The position numbers and the translations under genes are program-made. The notes beneath the pieces were generated by a model. The model was not told the origin of the DNA. It made no database searches and saw nothing but the letters and a program-made list of their open reading frames with translations. Below are positions 51,408 through 59,742 of a stretch of DNA of 64,000 bases, in pieces (position 1 is the stretch's first letter; each line of letters opens with the position of its first letter). Source of the DNA: RYN-230 sp963770545 (GTDB taxonomy: Bacteria > Actinomycetota > Actinomycetes > Streptosporangiales > Streptosporangiaceae); NCBI GenBank assembly GCA_963770545.1, contig CAVYQF010000020.1:22450-86449 (forward strand). The letters run 5' to 3'.

Positions 51408-52829
51408 ATGCGGAAATATCAAATTGCCGCTACTGCAATAGCGGCGTCAGGGCTGATGGTGATCGCCACCTCGGCGGCCCAGGCCCAGGGAGCGGGCGGC
51501 GAGCCGCCGCCCGCCGGGGTCGTGTCGGCCACGCCTGTCAGCGGGACGCCGCACCTGAAGGCCAGCGACAACAATCCCATCCAGCAGATCCGCCAGCTCG
51601 TGCAGTGCGGCAACACGATGTACGGGGTGGGCTCGTTCTCGGAAATCGTTAAGGGCAGCACGACCTACACCCGGGAGAACGTCTTCAGCTTCTCGGCCAC
51701 GAAGCCCTACACGGTCACGAGCTGGGCTCCCAATATCGTCGGCACCGAGGGCACCACCTCCGACGCCAGCGCCGCGGTCAATACGATCGCGTTCGTCAAC
51801 GGCAATTGCGCGGATGCCTACATCGGCGGCAAGTTCACCTCGATCAACGGCACCGCGGTCGCCAACATCGCCGAGATCGACACCACCACCGGCAACGTGG
51901 TGGCCGGCTTCGGGACCAAGGCGTCCGGCGCGGTGCAGACCATGGTCGGCTCGGGCAATCACCTGCTGGTCGGCGGGAACTTCACCGGGGTGAACGGTGA
52001 CACCACTGACCGGTACATGGTCAGCCTGAGTCCTTCCACCGGGAAGAGTGACGGGTTCCTGCACCTGAACATCTCCGGCAACTACCAGTATCCGGGTGTG
52101 GCGACCAACGCGACGCGTGTCTTCAACCAGCAGCTCAGCCACGGCGGGACCCTGGACCTGGTCGAAGGGGACTTCACCTCGGTCGGCGGACTCCCGCGGC
52201 AGCAGATCTTCATGCTGAACGTGGGCGGCTCCAGCGCCTCAGTGACCGGCTGGACCTCGCCTGAGTGGGACGGCAGCGATCCCAGCCAGCCGTATCAGTG
52301 CGTCGGCATCGAGCCCTTCTACATCCAGGCGGCCGCCTGGTCGCCGGGTGACTCGACGGTCTACATCGGCACGACCGGCTACCACGCGAACGGGTACCCG
52401 GTCGGGCAGACCCCGCGCCAGGGGCTGTGCGACGCCGCGGCCGCGTTCCCCGCGACCCAGACATCGGTGCAGCACACGTGGGTGAACTACACCGGCTGCG
52501 ACTCCCTCTACTCGGCGGCGGCTGACGCCAACGGCGCCTACTTCGGGGGGCACGAGCGGTGGTCGATGAACGCCAACAACTGTGACGGCCTCGGGGACGG
52601 CGGCTACAACGCCCCCGGCATGGAGGGCCTCGACCCGGCGAACGGCAACCTGTACGTCAATTCGGACGGGAGCGCCGGCTATTACAGCCGGGACCGGGGA
52701 CTGGGGGCCGACGACATGCTGACCACCAGCGCCGGGCTCTGGATCGCCAGCGACAACCAGTCAGGCAGCCAGATGTGCGGCGGGGCCCAGAACCTATCTG
52801 GTATCTGCCTCCTGCCCTACGGCAGCTGA
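51408..52829 (+). CDS. Secreted Cys-rich beta-propeller-like protein, paralogue 2
   Basis: ATG 51408 follows GGGGGGAAC and starts a signal peptide (MRKYQIAATAIAASGLMVIATSAAQA). The mature protein matches the 34141 product almost end to end: CGNTMYGVGSF, RENVFSFSATKPYTVTSW, AYIGGKFTSINGTAVANIAEI, GKSDGFLHLNISGNYQYPGV, LSHGGTLDLVEGDFTSVGG, GHERWS, RGLGADDML, SAGLWIASDN and ICLLPY recur in order, and the cysteines align. The two copies face the same way and enclose the exopolysaccharide genes. A terminator follows the stop. Confidence 0.87.
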   Translation: MRKYQIAATAIAASGLMVIATSAAQAQGAGGEPPPAGVVSATPVSGTPHLKASDNNPIQQIRQLVQCGNTMYGVGSFSEIVKGSTTYTRENVFSFSATKPYTVTSWAPNIVGTEGTTSDASAAVNTIAFVNGNCADAYIGGKFTSINGTAVANIAEIDTTTGNVVAGFGTKASGAVQTMVGSGNHLLVGGNFTGVNGDTTDRYMVSLSPSTGKSDGFLHLNISGNYQYPGVATNATRVFNQQLSHGGTLDLVEGDFTSVGGLPRQQIFMLNVGGSSASVTGWTSPEWDGSDPSQPYQCVGIEPFYIQAAAWSPGDSTVYIGTTGYHANGYPVGQTPRQGLCDAAAAFPATQTSVQHTWVNYTGCDSLYSAAADANGAYFGGHERWSMNANNCDGLGDGGYNAPGMEGLDPANGNLYVNSDGSAGYYSRDRGLGADDMLTTSAGLWIASDNQSGSQMCGGAQNLSGICLLPYGS

Positions 52830-52847
52830 GGAGGATCTAGCCAGCTC

Positions 52848-52890
52848 AGAGCCCCGCCTCCCGGGCCTTCCCCCGGCGAGGCGGGGCTCT
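52848..52890 (+). terminator. Hairpin terminator after propeller paralogue 2
   Basis: AGAGCCCCGCCTC (52848-52860) pairs perfectly with 52878-52890 across a 17-nt loop and is followed by TCGTT. It lies 19 bp after the stop codon of the 51408 gene and marks the right end of the exopolysaccharide locus. Confidence 0.85.
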
Positions 52891-53205
52891 TCGTTGCGCG
52901 TTCCCGACTTTCGGGCCTGTCCCTGGCCGCCATCATCACGACCGTTGCGGGGGCGAGGGGAGTTATTACGGTTCCCGGACCCCGGACGCCCTGGGCCGGG
53001 AATTCGGCGCGGTTGCCACTAACGTCATCGACGCGGCCAGATTCAGGCCGCCTGTGGTCGCCCGGGAAAGTTCCAGGGCGGTTATCTGGATGCACGGAAA
53101 GGGATTCCCGGTGGGAACCAGATACGACGGGGACGGCGCGCAAGCGCGTCGGCCCAGAATGGCGGATTCAGAATGAGTTGACGTACAGTCGTAGCAGCGA
53201 TCGGC
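52891..53205. other. 315-bp stretch before the HAF-repeat gene
   Basis: I see no gene here. The last 33 bases hold ATG AGT TGA in frame with the HAF gene (53173-53181), followed by CGT ACA GTC GTA GCA GCG ATC GGC and the GTG at 53206, which together read as a typical signal-peptide start broken by a stop. Confidence 0.5.
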
Positions 53206-54324
53206 GTGGCGGCCGTCGCGGTGGGCGGAGCGGTCGGCGGTGTCTTCGCCGTGACCGGGCACTCCAGCGCGCACTCCGGCGTCAGCCTCGCGGCCAACTC
53301 GCACCGCGAGCACCACCCGCGCGAAATGCGCATGGCCCGCGGCTGGACCTTCAGCAAGCTGAACAACAGCAACGACCCCACGTTCAACCAGTTGCTGGGC
53401 ATTAACAACCAGGGTCAGATCGCCGGGTATTTCGGTTCCGGCGCCGCGGGTCATCCGAACCGGGGATACGTGCTCAGCCTGGGCCGTTCCTCTTCGTTCA
53501 CGAACGAGAACTTCCCCACCGGAATCCAGACCCAGGTCATCGGGATCAACGACACCGGGGTGTCGGTCGGGTTCTGGTCAACCCAGAACACCAAGAGCAT
53601 GGCCAACAACAACTTCGGCTTCTACGACTGGCACGGCCAGCTCCACAGCGTCAACTTCCCGACCCGCAACATGGCCAAGCCCCCGGTCAACCAGCTCCTC
53701 GGCGTGAACGACTCGGACATCGCGGTGGGCTTCTACATGGGAGCCCAGGGCAACGCCCACTCCTACGCCTACAGCATCCCCGGCGGCTGGTTTCACCGGA
53801 TCCGCATCCCTGGCGCGGTCAGCACGACCGCCTCCGGCATTAACAACCGGGGCGACGTGGCGGGCTTCTACACCGGCCGCGGCGGCGTGACCCGGGGCTT
53901 CCTGCTCGGCGCGCACGGCCACCTCACCCGGCTGACCGTCCCGGGCGCTTCCTCCACCATGGCCTTCGGCGTCAACGACCAGCGTGAGGTCGTCGGGACC
54001 TACATGGTCGGAAGCGGCAGCAACGCCAAGTCGTTCGGGTTCATCTGGTCCCGGCACTTCGGGTTCCGGACGGTCAACGACCCGCACGGTTCCGGGGCCA
54101 CCACGCTCAACGGCATCAACGACGCGGGTGACCTGGTCGGCTTCTTCACCGACGCCAAGGGCAACACCGACGGCCTGCTGGTGGCGCGCGGCCACTTCCG
54201 GGCGCCGCTCGCCCCGCCGGTCACCACCACGACCCCGGTGCCGACCCCCACGCCCACGGTCATGCCGACCGGCACCGCCACGCCGACTCCCGTGCCGACC
54301 GGGGTAGGACCAACCCACTTCTGA
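53206..54324 (+). CDS. Secreted HAF-repeat (beta-propeller) protein with Thr/Pro tail
   Basis: Six repeats of the HAF type are seen: INNQGQIAGYF, INDTGVSVGFW, VNDSDIAVGFY, INNRGDVAGFY, VNDQREVVGTY and INDAGDLVGFF, spaced about 45-60 residues apart, which build an extracellular propeller. A Pro/Thr-rich tail (TTTTPVPTPTPTVMPTGTATPTPVP) ends the protein. GTG 53206 gives MAAVAVGGAVGGVFAVTGHSSA as an N-terminal hydrophobic segment with no positive charge; reading from ATG 53173 would restore the Arg but meets TGA at codon 3. The gene may start at GTG or may be broken. Function unknown. Confidence 0.78.
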   Translation: MAAVAVGGAVGGVFAVTGHSSAHSGVSLAANSHREHHPREMRMARGWTFSKLNNSNDPTFNQLLGINNQGQIAGYFGSGAAGHPNRGYVLSLGRSSSFTNENFPTGIQTQVIGINDTGVSVGFWSTQNTKSMANNNFGFYDWHGQLHSVNFPTRNMAKPPVNQLLGVNDSDIAVGFYMGAQGNAHSYAYSIPGGWFHRIRIPGAVSTTASGINNRGDVAGFYTGRGGVTRGFLLGAHGHLTRLTVPGASSTMAFGVNDQREVVGTYMVGSGSNAKSFGFIWSRHFGFRTVNDPHGSGATTLNGINDAGDLVGFFTDAKGNTDGLLVARGHFRAPLAPPVTTTTPVPTPTPTVMPTGTATPTPVPTGVGPTHF

Positions 54325-54354
54325 CCGCTCTGGCCCAACCAGCCCCACAGATCA

Positions 54355-54398
54355 CGGCGGGCTGGCCCGGAACTCCCTGCTCCCGGGCCAGCCCGCCG
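54355..54398. terminator. Bidirectional terminator between HAF and LysR genes
   Basis: A perfect 16-bp stem, CGGCGGGCTGGCCCGG (54355-54370) with its complement at 54383-54398 and a 12-nt loop, lies 30 bp after the HAF gene stop and also beyond the stop of the convergent LysR gene at 54510. Confidence 0.8.
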
Positions 54399-54509
54399 CG
54401 CTGTGCGTGTGGCCTGTCAGCGGCCGCCCGCCAGGGTCCCGGGGGTAAAGGACACGCCGCGCAGCACTGCTGCGGTCTGGGCCCGGCCGGAACCGGTCAG
54501 CCCGCTTGG

Positions 54510-55427
54510 TCAGGCAGAGAGCGCGGGGACCTGGCCGGCGCTGGCGCTGCGGATCACGTGCCTGCGGAACAGCTCTGCGGCCGGCAGCAGGCGGCGCTCG
54601 GCGGACCAGGTCAGGGTCAGATCACGGACCGCCCCGGCGTCGAGGATCTCGCAGTAGGCGAGCGGCCCGGCCGCGGCTTCCAGGGTGCCCGTCCGCGGTG
54701 CGGGGACGATGGCCACGCCCAGTCCGGCCGCGACGAAACCGCGCACCGTGGACAGGTCGTCTCCCTCGAACACCACGGCCGGACGGAACCCGGCCTGCTG
54801 GCACAGGTCGTCGCCCAGCTTGCGGAGGGCCGAGGTCGGCCGCAGGCTGACGAAGGGCTCCGCGGACACCTCCGCCAGGTGAATGCGCTGCCCGGCCAGC
54901 GGGTGGTCACGCTGTACGGCCAGCCGTAGCGGCTCGATCGCGATCAGCCGGGTGCGCAGCGCGGCGCTTCGCGCCCGCCGGGTGCCGATCTCCAGGTCGG
55001 CCAGCCCGCCGTCGAGCGCGGCGGAATGCACCTCATCGCGTACCTGGGTGAGCTGGAACGTGACGTGCGGATGTGCGTCGCGGAAGCTCCGCACCAGGTC
55101 CGGCACCAGCCAGGTGCCCAGCGATTGCTGGAAGGCGAGTGCGACGGTGCCCGTGTCCGGCTCGATCAGCTGGCTGACCGCGGCGATCCCGTCGTCGAGC
55201 TGATGCAGCATCGCGTCCACATGCCGCTTGAACACCGCCCCGGCCTGGGTCAGCCGCAGCGTGCGGCCGTGCCGTCGCAGCAACGGCGTGCCGATCTGGG
55301 CCTCCAGCCGGGCCAGCGCCCGGGACACCCCGGACTGGGTGACCGCCTCCAGCTCGCTGACTTCCGTCACCGTCGTGCCGTCGGCGACCTGCTGGAACCA
55401 GCGCAGCGCATCGGTATCCATATCCAT
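54510..55427 (-). CDS. LysR-family transcriptional regulator
   Basis: The N-terminal winged helix is DALRWFQQVADGTTVTEVSELEAVTQSGVSRALARLEAQIGTPLLRRHGRTLRLTQAGAVF, and the effector-binding domain follows (GTVALAFQQSLGTWLVPDLVRSFRDAHPHVTFQL, IGTRRARSAALRTRL, FVAAGLGVAIVPAPR). The 305-residue protein is divergent from the amidohydrolase gene, whose expression it probably controls. Start ATG 55427 lies inside a 23-bp palindrome; an in-frame ATG at 55421 is possible. Confidence 0.92.
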   Translation of the reverse strand: MDMDTDALRWFQQVADGTTVTEVSELEAVTQSGVSRALARLEAQIGTPLLRRHGRTLRLTQAGAVFKRHVDAMLHQLDDGIAAVSQLIEPDTGTVALAFQQSLGTWLVPDLVRSFRDAHPHVTFQLTQVRDEVHSAALDGGLADLEIGTRRARSAALRTRLIAIEPLRLAVQRDHPLAGQRIHLAEVSAEPFVSLRPTSALRKLGDDLCQQAGFRPAVVFEGDDLSTVRGFVAAGLGVAIVPAPRTGTLEAAAGPLAYCEILDAGAVRDLTLTWSAERRLLPAAELFRRHVIRSASAGQVPALSA

Positions 55428-55444
55428 GACCGTAGGTCATGGAT
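55422..55444. promoter_or_regulatory. LysR-type palindrome over the regulator's start
   Basis: ATCCATGACC (55422-55431), GTA, GGTCATGGAT (55435-55444) form a perfect inverted repeat that contains the T-N11-A pattern of LysR sites. It covers the start codon of the LysR gene and lies about 110 bp before the amidohydrolase, suggesting autorepression. Confidence 0.6.
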
Positions 55445-55552
55445 CAAACCCTTTCTATTCCGCAACGAAAACCCTGGGGGCCACCTGACCCCCAAACGGG
55501 CCGGAATAAGGTGAGCACCCGGAGCGGATCACGCAGGCGAGGAGGTGGCGTG

Positions 55553-56761
55553 ATGACTGGCCAGTCGGTAGCGATCGTCGGGGCACGGGTGGTGCCGGTC
55601 ACCGGGGATCCAATCGACGGCGGGACGGTGCTGGCCGAGGCCGGCCAGATCACCGCGGTCGGCACTGATCTCGCCGTTCCCCCAGGGGTCAGGGTCATCG
55701 ACGCGGCGGGCCGCTGGGTGCTGCCCGGGTTCATCGAGGCTCACGGCCACGTGGGCGTGCACGAAGAGGGCGAAGGCTGGGCCGGATCGGACACCAACGA
55801 GCTGACTGACCCGGTGACCGCGCAGGTCCGCGCGCTCGATGCGATCAATCCCGCTGACCTCGGCTTCCGCGACGCGATCAGCGGCGGCGTGCTGGCCGTG
55901 AACATCAACCCGGGGTCGGGCAACCCCATCGGCGGGCAGACGGTCGCCGTCAAGTGCTGGGGGCGGACCGTCGATGAGATGGTGCTGCGGCAGCCGTCCG
56001 GGATGAAGTCCGCCCTTGGCGAGAATCCCAAGCGGGTCTACGGCGAGCAGCACAAGACCCCGAGCACCCGGCTCGGCACGGCCGCGGTGATCCGCAGCGC
56101 CCTGGTGGAAGCGGGCAACTACCTGAGCAAGCTGGAAAACGAGCAGCGCAAGCCGGAAGGTGAGCGCAGCCCGGTCAGCCGGGACCTGAAGCTGGAGGCG
56201 CTCGGCCGGGTACTCCGCCGGGAGATTCCGTGGCGGCAGCACTGCCATCGCGCCGACGACATCGCCACCGCCATGCGGATCGCCGAGGAGTTCGGCTACG
56301 ACCTGGTGATCGACCACGGCACGGAGGCGCACCTGCTGGCCGACATCATCGCGGCCAGGGGCATCCCCGTGGTCCTCGGCCCGCTGCTGACCAGCCGGTC
56401 CAAGGTGGAGGTGCGGAACCGCTCGCTGGCCAACCCGGGCCTGCTTGACCGGGCCGGCGTGACGTTCGCGCTGACCACGGACCACCCGGTGGTGCCGATC
56501 AACTTCCTCCCCTACCAGGCGGCCCTGGCGGTGAAGGAGGGCCTGGCCTGGGCGACCGCGGTCCGGGCCCTGACCATCCACCCCGCGCGGATCGCGGGCA
56601 TCGACGACCGGCTCGGTTCCCTCGAACCCGGCAAGGACGCGGACCTGGTCATCTGGTCCGGCGATCCGCTGGACGTGGTGAGCCGGGTCGAGCGCGCATT
56701 CATCGGCGGGGCGGAGATCTACACCGCCGGCGCCAGCCCGGAATGGGCCGGGCTGCGTTAA
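55553..56761 (+). CDS. Amidohydrolase (imidazolonepropionase-like)
   Basis: The metal-binding motifs of the amidohydrolase superfamily are present: EAHGHVGVH (HxH-type site), WRQHCHRADD and VIDHGTEAHL (His ligands) and TTDHPV (Asp). The N-terminal and C-terminal blocks (IVGARVVPVTGDPIDGGTVLAEAGQITAVGTDL and LGSLEPGKDADLVIWSGDPLDVVSRVERAFIGG) form the beta-sandwich of imidazolonepropionase-type enzymes. It hydrolyses a cyclic amide or related bond; the substrate is unknown. ATG 55553 follows GGAGG. A 76-bp gap leads to the FAD oxidoreductase. Confidence 0.88.
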   Translation: MTGQSVAIVGARVVPVTGDPIDGGTVLAEAGQITAVGTDLAVPPGVRVIDAAGRWVLPGFIEAHGHVGVHEEGEGWAGSDTNELTDPVTAQVRALDAINPADLGFRDAISGGVLAVNINPGSGNPIGGQTVAVKCWGRTVDEMVLRQPSGMKSALGENPKRVYGEQHKTPSTRLGTAAVIRSALVEAGNYLSKLENEQRKPEGERSPVSRDLKLEALGRVLRREIPWRQHCHRADDIATAMRIAEEFGYDLVIDHGTEAHLLADIIAARGIPVVLGPLLTSRSKVEVRNRSLANPGLLDRAGVTFALTTDHPVVPINFLPYQAALAVKEGLAWATAVRALTIHPARIAGIDDRLGSLEPGKDADLVIWSGDPLDVVSRVERAFIGGAEIYTAGASPEWAGLR

Positions 56762-56837
56762 CCGGGCCGCCACCACGAAGGCACTCCCGGCCGAATACAG
56801 GGCACGCGAGCTCAGCGGCTAACGGGAGGCAGCCTGC

Positions 56838-58184
56838 ATGTCCAGCATCAGCACACTGAACGTCATCATCGTCGGCGCCGGGCTGGCCGGCCTGGCTTGC
56901 GCGGCCGACCTGGCCGCCGCGGGGGCGTCGGTCACGGTCCTGGAGTGCGCGGACGGGGTGGGCGGCCGGATGCGCACCGATCGTGTGGCCAGGGGCCGCC
57001 AGGAGAGCTTCCGGCTGGACCGGGGCTTCCAGGTCTTCAACACCTCCTACCCGCAAGTGCAGCGCCGGCTGGACCTGCGCGCCCTGCAACTGTCCCCGTT
57101 CACGCCCGGGATGCTGCTGCACACCGGGGCCGGGCGGCTGAGGTTCGCCGATCCCACCCGGCGCCCGGGTGACCAGGGTGATCTGGTCCGCGGCCGCCTG
57201 GCCGGGCCGGCGGGCCTGGCCGCGCTGGCCGCGCTGAGCGCCCGTGACATGCTGCTCCCGGCCCGGCTGCTGAAGCACGGGCCGGACCGGAGCACGCTGG
57301 CCACCCTGGCCGACGCGCGGATCCCCGGCGAGCTGATCGAACTCCTGTTCCGGCCGTTTCTGGCCGGGGTATTCCTGGAGGATCAGCTGGAAACCTCGGG
57401 CCGCTTCTTTCATCTGGTCTGGCGGAGCATGCTGCGTGGGACGCTGTGCCTGCCCCGCCGCGGTATCCAGGCGGTCCCCGAGCAATTGGCCGCGGCGCTG
57501 CCGCCCGGCACGGTCCAGCTGGAAACCCCGGTCCGCACGCTCACCAGCGAGGGCGTGCTGCTGGCCGACGGCCGCGAGATCCGCGGCGACGCGGTGGTGG
57601 TGGCCACCGGGGGCGCCGCGGCCGCAGCCCTGCTGCCCGGGCTGCTCGTCCCGGACACCCGCACCGTCACCACGGTGTATCACGCGGCCCCGGCCAGCCC
57701 GCTCGCGGAGCCGACTCTGCTGGTCGACACCGACGGCGAGATCCTCAACACCTGCGTTCTGTCCGAGGTGAGCCCGGGTTACGCGGGCGGCCGGCCGCTC
57801 ATCTCCACGTCGGTGCTCGGGGGCGGCGGCGCGGACCGCGAGCCGGCTGTGCGGGCCAGGCTCGCGGAGCTGTACGAGACCAGCACGGCCGACTGGGAGC
57901 ACCTGGCCAGCTACACCATCGACGGGGCCCTGCCCGCCATGCCCGCACCACTGCGGCTCAGCCTGCCGTGCCGGGTCACCCAGGATGGCCCGGGCGCGGG
58001 CAGCACGCGCGCGGGGGGTGCCGGCCGGGGCAGCATTGGCCGGGGCGGGCTGCGCCGGTACGTGTGCGGCGATCATCGCGCGACCGGCTCGGTGCAGGGC
58101 GCCCTCGCCTCCGGCGCCCGGGCCGCCCGCGAACTCCTGGCCGACTGCCAGGCTGGGGAAGGGCCGGCCGGGTCACCGCGTTGA
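56838..58184 (+). CDS. FAD-dependent oxidoreductase (protoporphyrinogen/phytoene-like amine oxidase fold)
   Basis: VIIVGAGLAGLACAADLAAAGASVTVLECADGVGGRMRTD is the dinucleotide-binding motif followed by the GG-R motif (residues about 8-47); AVVVATGGAAAAALLPGLL is the ATG motif and LRRYVCGDHRATGSVQGALASGARAARELL the C-terminal FAD motif. The fold is that of amine oxidases, phytoene desaturases and protoporphyrinogen oxidases. The substrate is not known. A ribosome site CGGGAGGC precedes ATG 56838. It is the third gene of a rightward run that goes on to a sulfurtransferase. Confidence 0.85.
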   Translation: MSSISTLNVIIVGAGLAGLACAADLAAAGASVTVLECADGVGGRMRTDRVARGRQESFRLDRGFQVFNTSYPQVQRRLDLRALQLSPFTPGMLLHTGAGRLRFADPTRRPGDQGDLVRGRLAGPAGLAALAALSARDMLLPARLLKHGPDRSTLATLADARIPGELIELLFRPFLAGVFLEDQLETSGRFFHLVWRSMLRGTLCLPRRGIQAVPEQLAAALPPGTVQLETPVRTLTSEGVLLADGREIRGDAVVVATGGAAAAALLPGLLVPDTRTVTTVYHAAPASPLAEPTLLVDTDGEILNTCVLSEVSPGYAGGRPLISTSVLGGGGADREPAVRARLAELYETSTADWEHLASYTIDGALPAMPAPLRLSLPCRVTQDGPGAGSTRAGGAGRGSIGRGGLRRYVCGDHRATGSVQGALASGARAARELLADCQAGEGPAGSPR

Positions 58185-58262
58185 CTCTCAGCAGGGGTAG
58201 TGTCCGCCTCTGGCGCTCTGGCGCGACCACCCCGCGGACCGGCGATGAAGGTGAGGGTATTC

Positions 58263-59144
58263 ATGACGCTGCCGTATGACGCCACACCCAAGTTCGGCGA
58301 GTATGCCCGGCCAGAAATGCTGGTCAGCACCGAGTGGCTGGCCGAGCATCTTGACGATCCCGGGCTCGTGGTCGCCGAATCTGACGAGGACGTGCTGCTC
58401 TACGAGACGGGCCACATCCCGGGTGCGGTCAAGCTGGACTGGCATACCGAACTGAACGACCCGGTCACCCGCGACTACGTGGACGGTGCGGGGTTCGCCC
58501 GGCTGATGTCGGAGAAGGGCATCGCCCGGGACACCACGCTCGTGCTCTACGGAGACCGGAACAACTGGTGGGCCGCATACGCGCTCTGGGTCGCGACGCT
58601 GTTCGGCCATCCGGACGTCCGCCTGCTGGACGGCGGCCGGGCGAAGTGGATCGCGGAGGACCGGCCGCTGAGCACGCAGACACCGGAGCGGCCCCGGACC
58701 GACTACCCGGTGGTTGAGCGGGATGACGCCCCGATCCGCGCGTTCCGCGAGGACGTCCGGGCGCATCTCGGCCAGCCCATGATCGACGTACGCTCCCCTG
58801 GCGAGTACAGCGGCGAACTGCTGCACATGCCCGACTATCCGCAGGAGGGCGCGCTGCGCGGCGGGCACATCCCCGGGGCCAAGAACGTTCCGTGGGCTCG
58901 CGCCGCCGCCGAGGACGCCACGTTCCGGCCGCGCCAGGAACTTGAGGCCATCTACGGCGGTGAGGCCGGGCTGAGCCCCGCCGACGACGTGATCGTGTAC
59001 TGCCGGATCGGCGAGCGGTCCAGCCACACCTGGTTCGTCCTGCACCACCTGCTCGGCTATCCCACGGTGCGCAACTACGACGGCTCCTGGACCGAATGGG
59101 GCAACAGCGTCCGCGTCCCGATCACCCAGGGAGACAAACCGTGA
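58263..59144 (+). CDS. Two-domain rhodanese (thiosulfate sulfurtransferase, CysA/SseA-like)
   Basis: The protein (293 aa) has an inactive N-terminal rhodanese domain (VSTEWLAEHLDDPGLVVAESDEDVLLYETGHIPGAVKLDWHTELNDPVTRDY) and an active C-terminal one with IDVRSPGEYSGEL and the catalytic loop VIVYCRIGERSSHTWFVLHHL. It transfers sulfane sulfur to a thiol or cyanide. ATG 58263 follows GAAGGTGAGGG. Its end overlaps the GTG of the SufE gene, a pairing known in actinobacteria. Confidence 0.93.
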   Translation: MTLPYDATPKFGEYARPEMLVSTEWLAEHLDDPGLVVAESDEDVLLYETGHIPGAVKLDWHTELNDPVTRDYVDGAGFARLMSEKGIARDTTLVLYGDRNNWWAAYALWVATLFGHPDVRLLDGGRAKWIAEDRPLSTQTPERPRTDYPVVERDDAPIRAFREDVRAHLGQPMIDVRSPGEYSGELLHMPDYPQEGALRGGHIPGAKNVPWARAAAEDATFRPRQELEAIYGGEAGLSPADDVIVYCRIGERSSHTWFVLHHLLGYPTVRNYDGSWTEWGNSVRVPITQGDKP

Positions 59145-59587
59145 CGGCCATCCTCAACCCGCGGCTGCAGGACATCGTCAACGAGTTCGGCGCGGTCCCC
59201 GGCCAGGACAAGCTCCAGCTGCTGCTGGAGTTCTCCGAAGAACTCCCGCCCCTCCCAGCCCGCTACGCGGAGCACCGCGACCTGCTGGAGCCGGTCCCGG
59301 AGTGCCAGTCCCCGCTGTTCCTCGCGGTCGAGGTGGCCGAGGACGGCACCGCGCACCTGTTCTTCGACGCCCCGAGGGAAGCACCCACCACCCGCGGGTT
59401 CGCGGGCATCCTGGCGACCGCGCTGGATGGGCTGAGCGCGGCGGAGATCCTGGCCACGCCGGCCGAGTTCACCAGCCAGCTGGGCCTGTCCGACCTGGTC
59501 AGCCCGTTGCGGCTGCGCGGGATGGCGGCCATGCTGGCCCGCATCAAGCGGCGGATCCAGGAGCAGCAGGCCGCACACACCTCCTGA
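59141..59587 (+). CDS. sufE: SufE-family sulfur acceptor protein
   Basis: The 148-residue protein has the SufE fold: DKLQLLLEFSEELPPLP, then the active-site cysteine in EPVPECQSPLFLAVEV and the tail of SufE, TRGFAGILATALDGLSAAEILATPAEFTSQLGLSDLVSPLRLRGMAAMLARIKRRI. It accepts persulfide from a cysteine desulfurase. GTG 59141 overlaps the rhodanese stop (GTGA), so the two are made together and probably pass sulfur between them. Confidence 0.9.
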   Translation: MTAILNPRLQDIVNEFGAVPGQDKLQLLLEFSEELPPLPARYAEHRDLLEPVPECQSPLFLAVEVAEDGTAHLFFDAPREAPTTRGFAGILATALDGLSAAEILATPAEFTSQLGLSDLVSPLRLRGMAAMLARIKRRIQEQQAAHTS

Positions 59588-59680
59588 CCGGCCGCCTGAC
59601 CGGGCCGCCGGTGACCACCAGAGACCGCAGATTCTGCCCGGACGTCCTACCACCAGCCTGCAGCTACCTGCCGTTCGTTG

Positions 59681-59697
59681 TTGCAAGTAAATTGCAG
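59681..59697 (+). promoter_or_regulatory. Nur box (nickel-responsive) upstream of the NicO transporter gene
   Basis: TTGCAA-GTAAA-TTGCAG fits the Streptomyces Nur box tTGCaa-N5-ttGCAA at all but the last base. A candidate -10 (TAGTCT, 59705-59710) follows, 33 bp before ATG 59743, so Nur binding would block the promoter when nickel is present. Confidence 0.7.
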
Positions 59698-59742
59698 TAA
59701 GCCCTAGTCTGGTGCGACGTCCTCCCGCAGGAAGGTGGCCCC

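Noticed and set aside
34141..52829. The two propeller paralogues as ends of a composite transposon
   Set aside because: They are diverged protein-coding genes in the same orientation, with no transposase, terminal inverted repeats or target duplication found.
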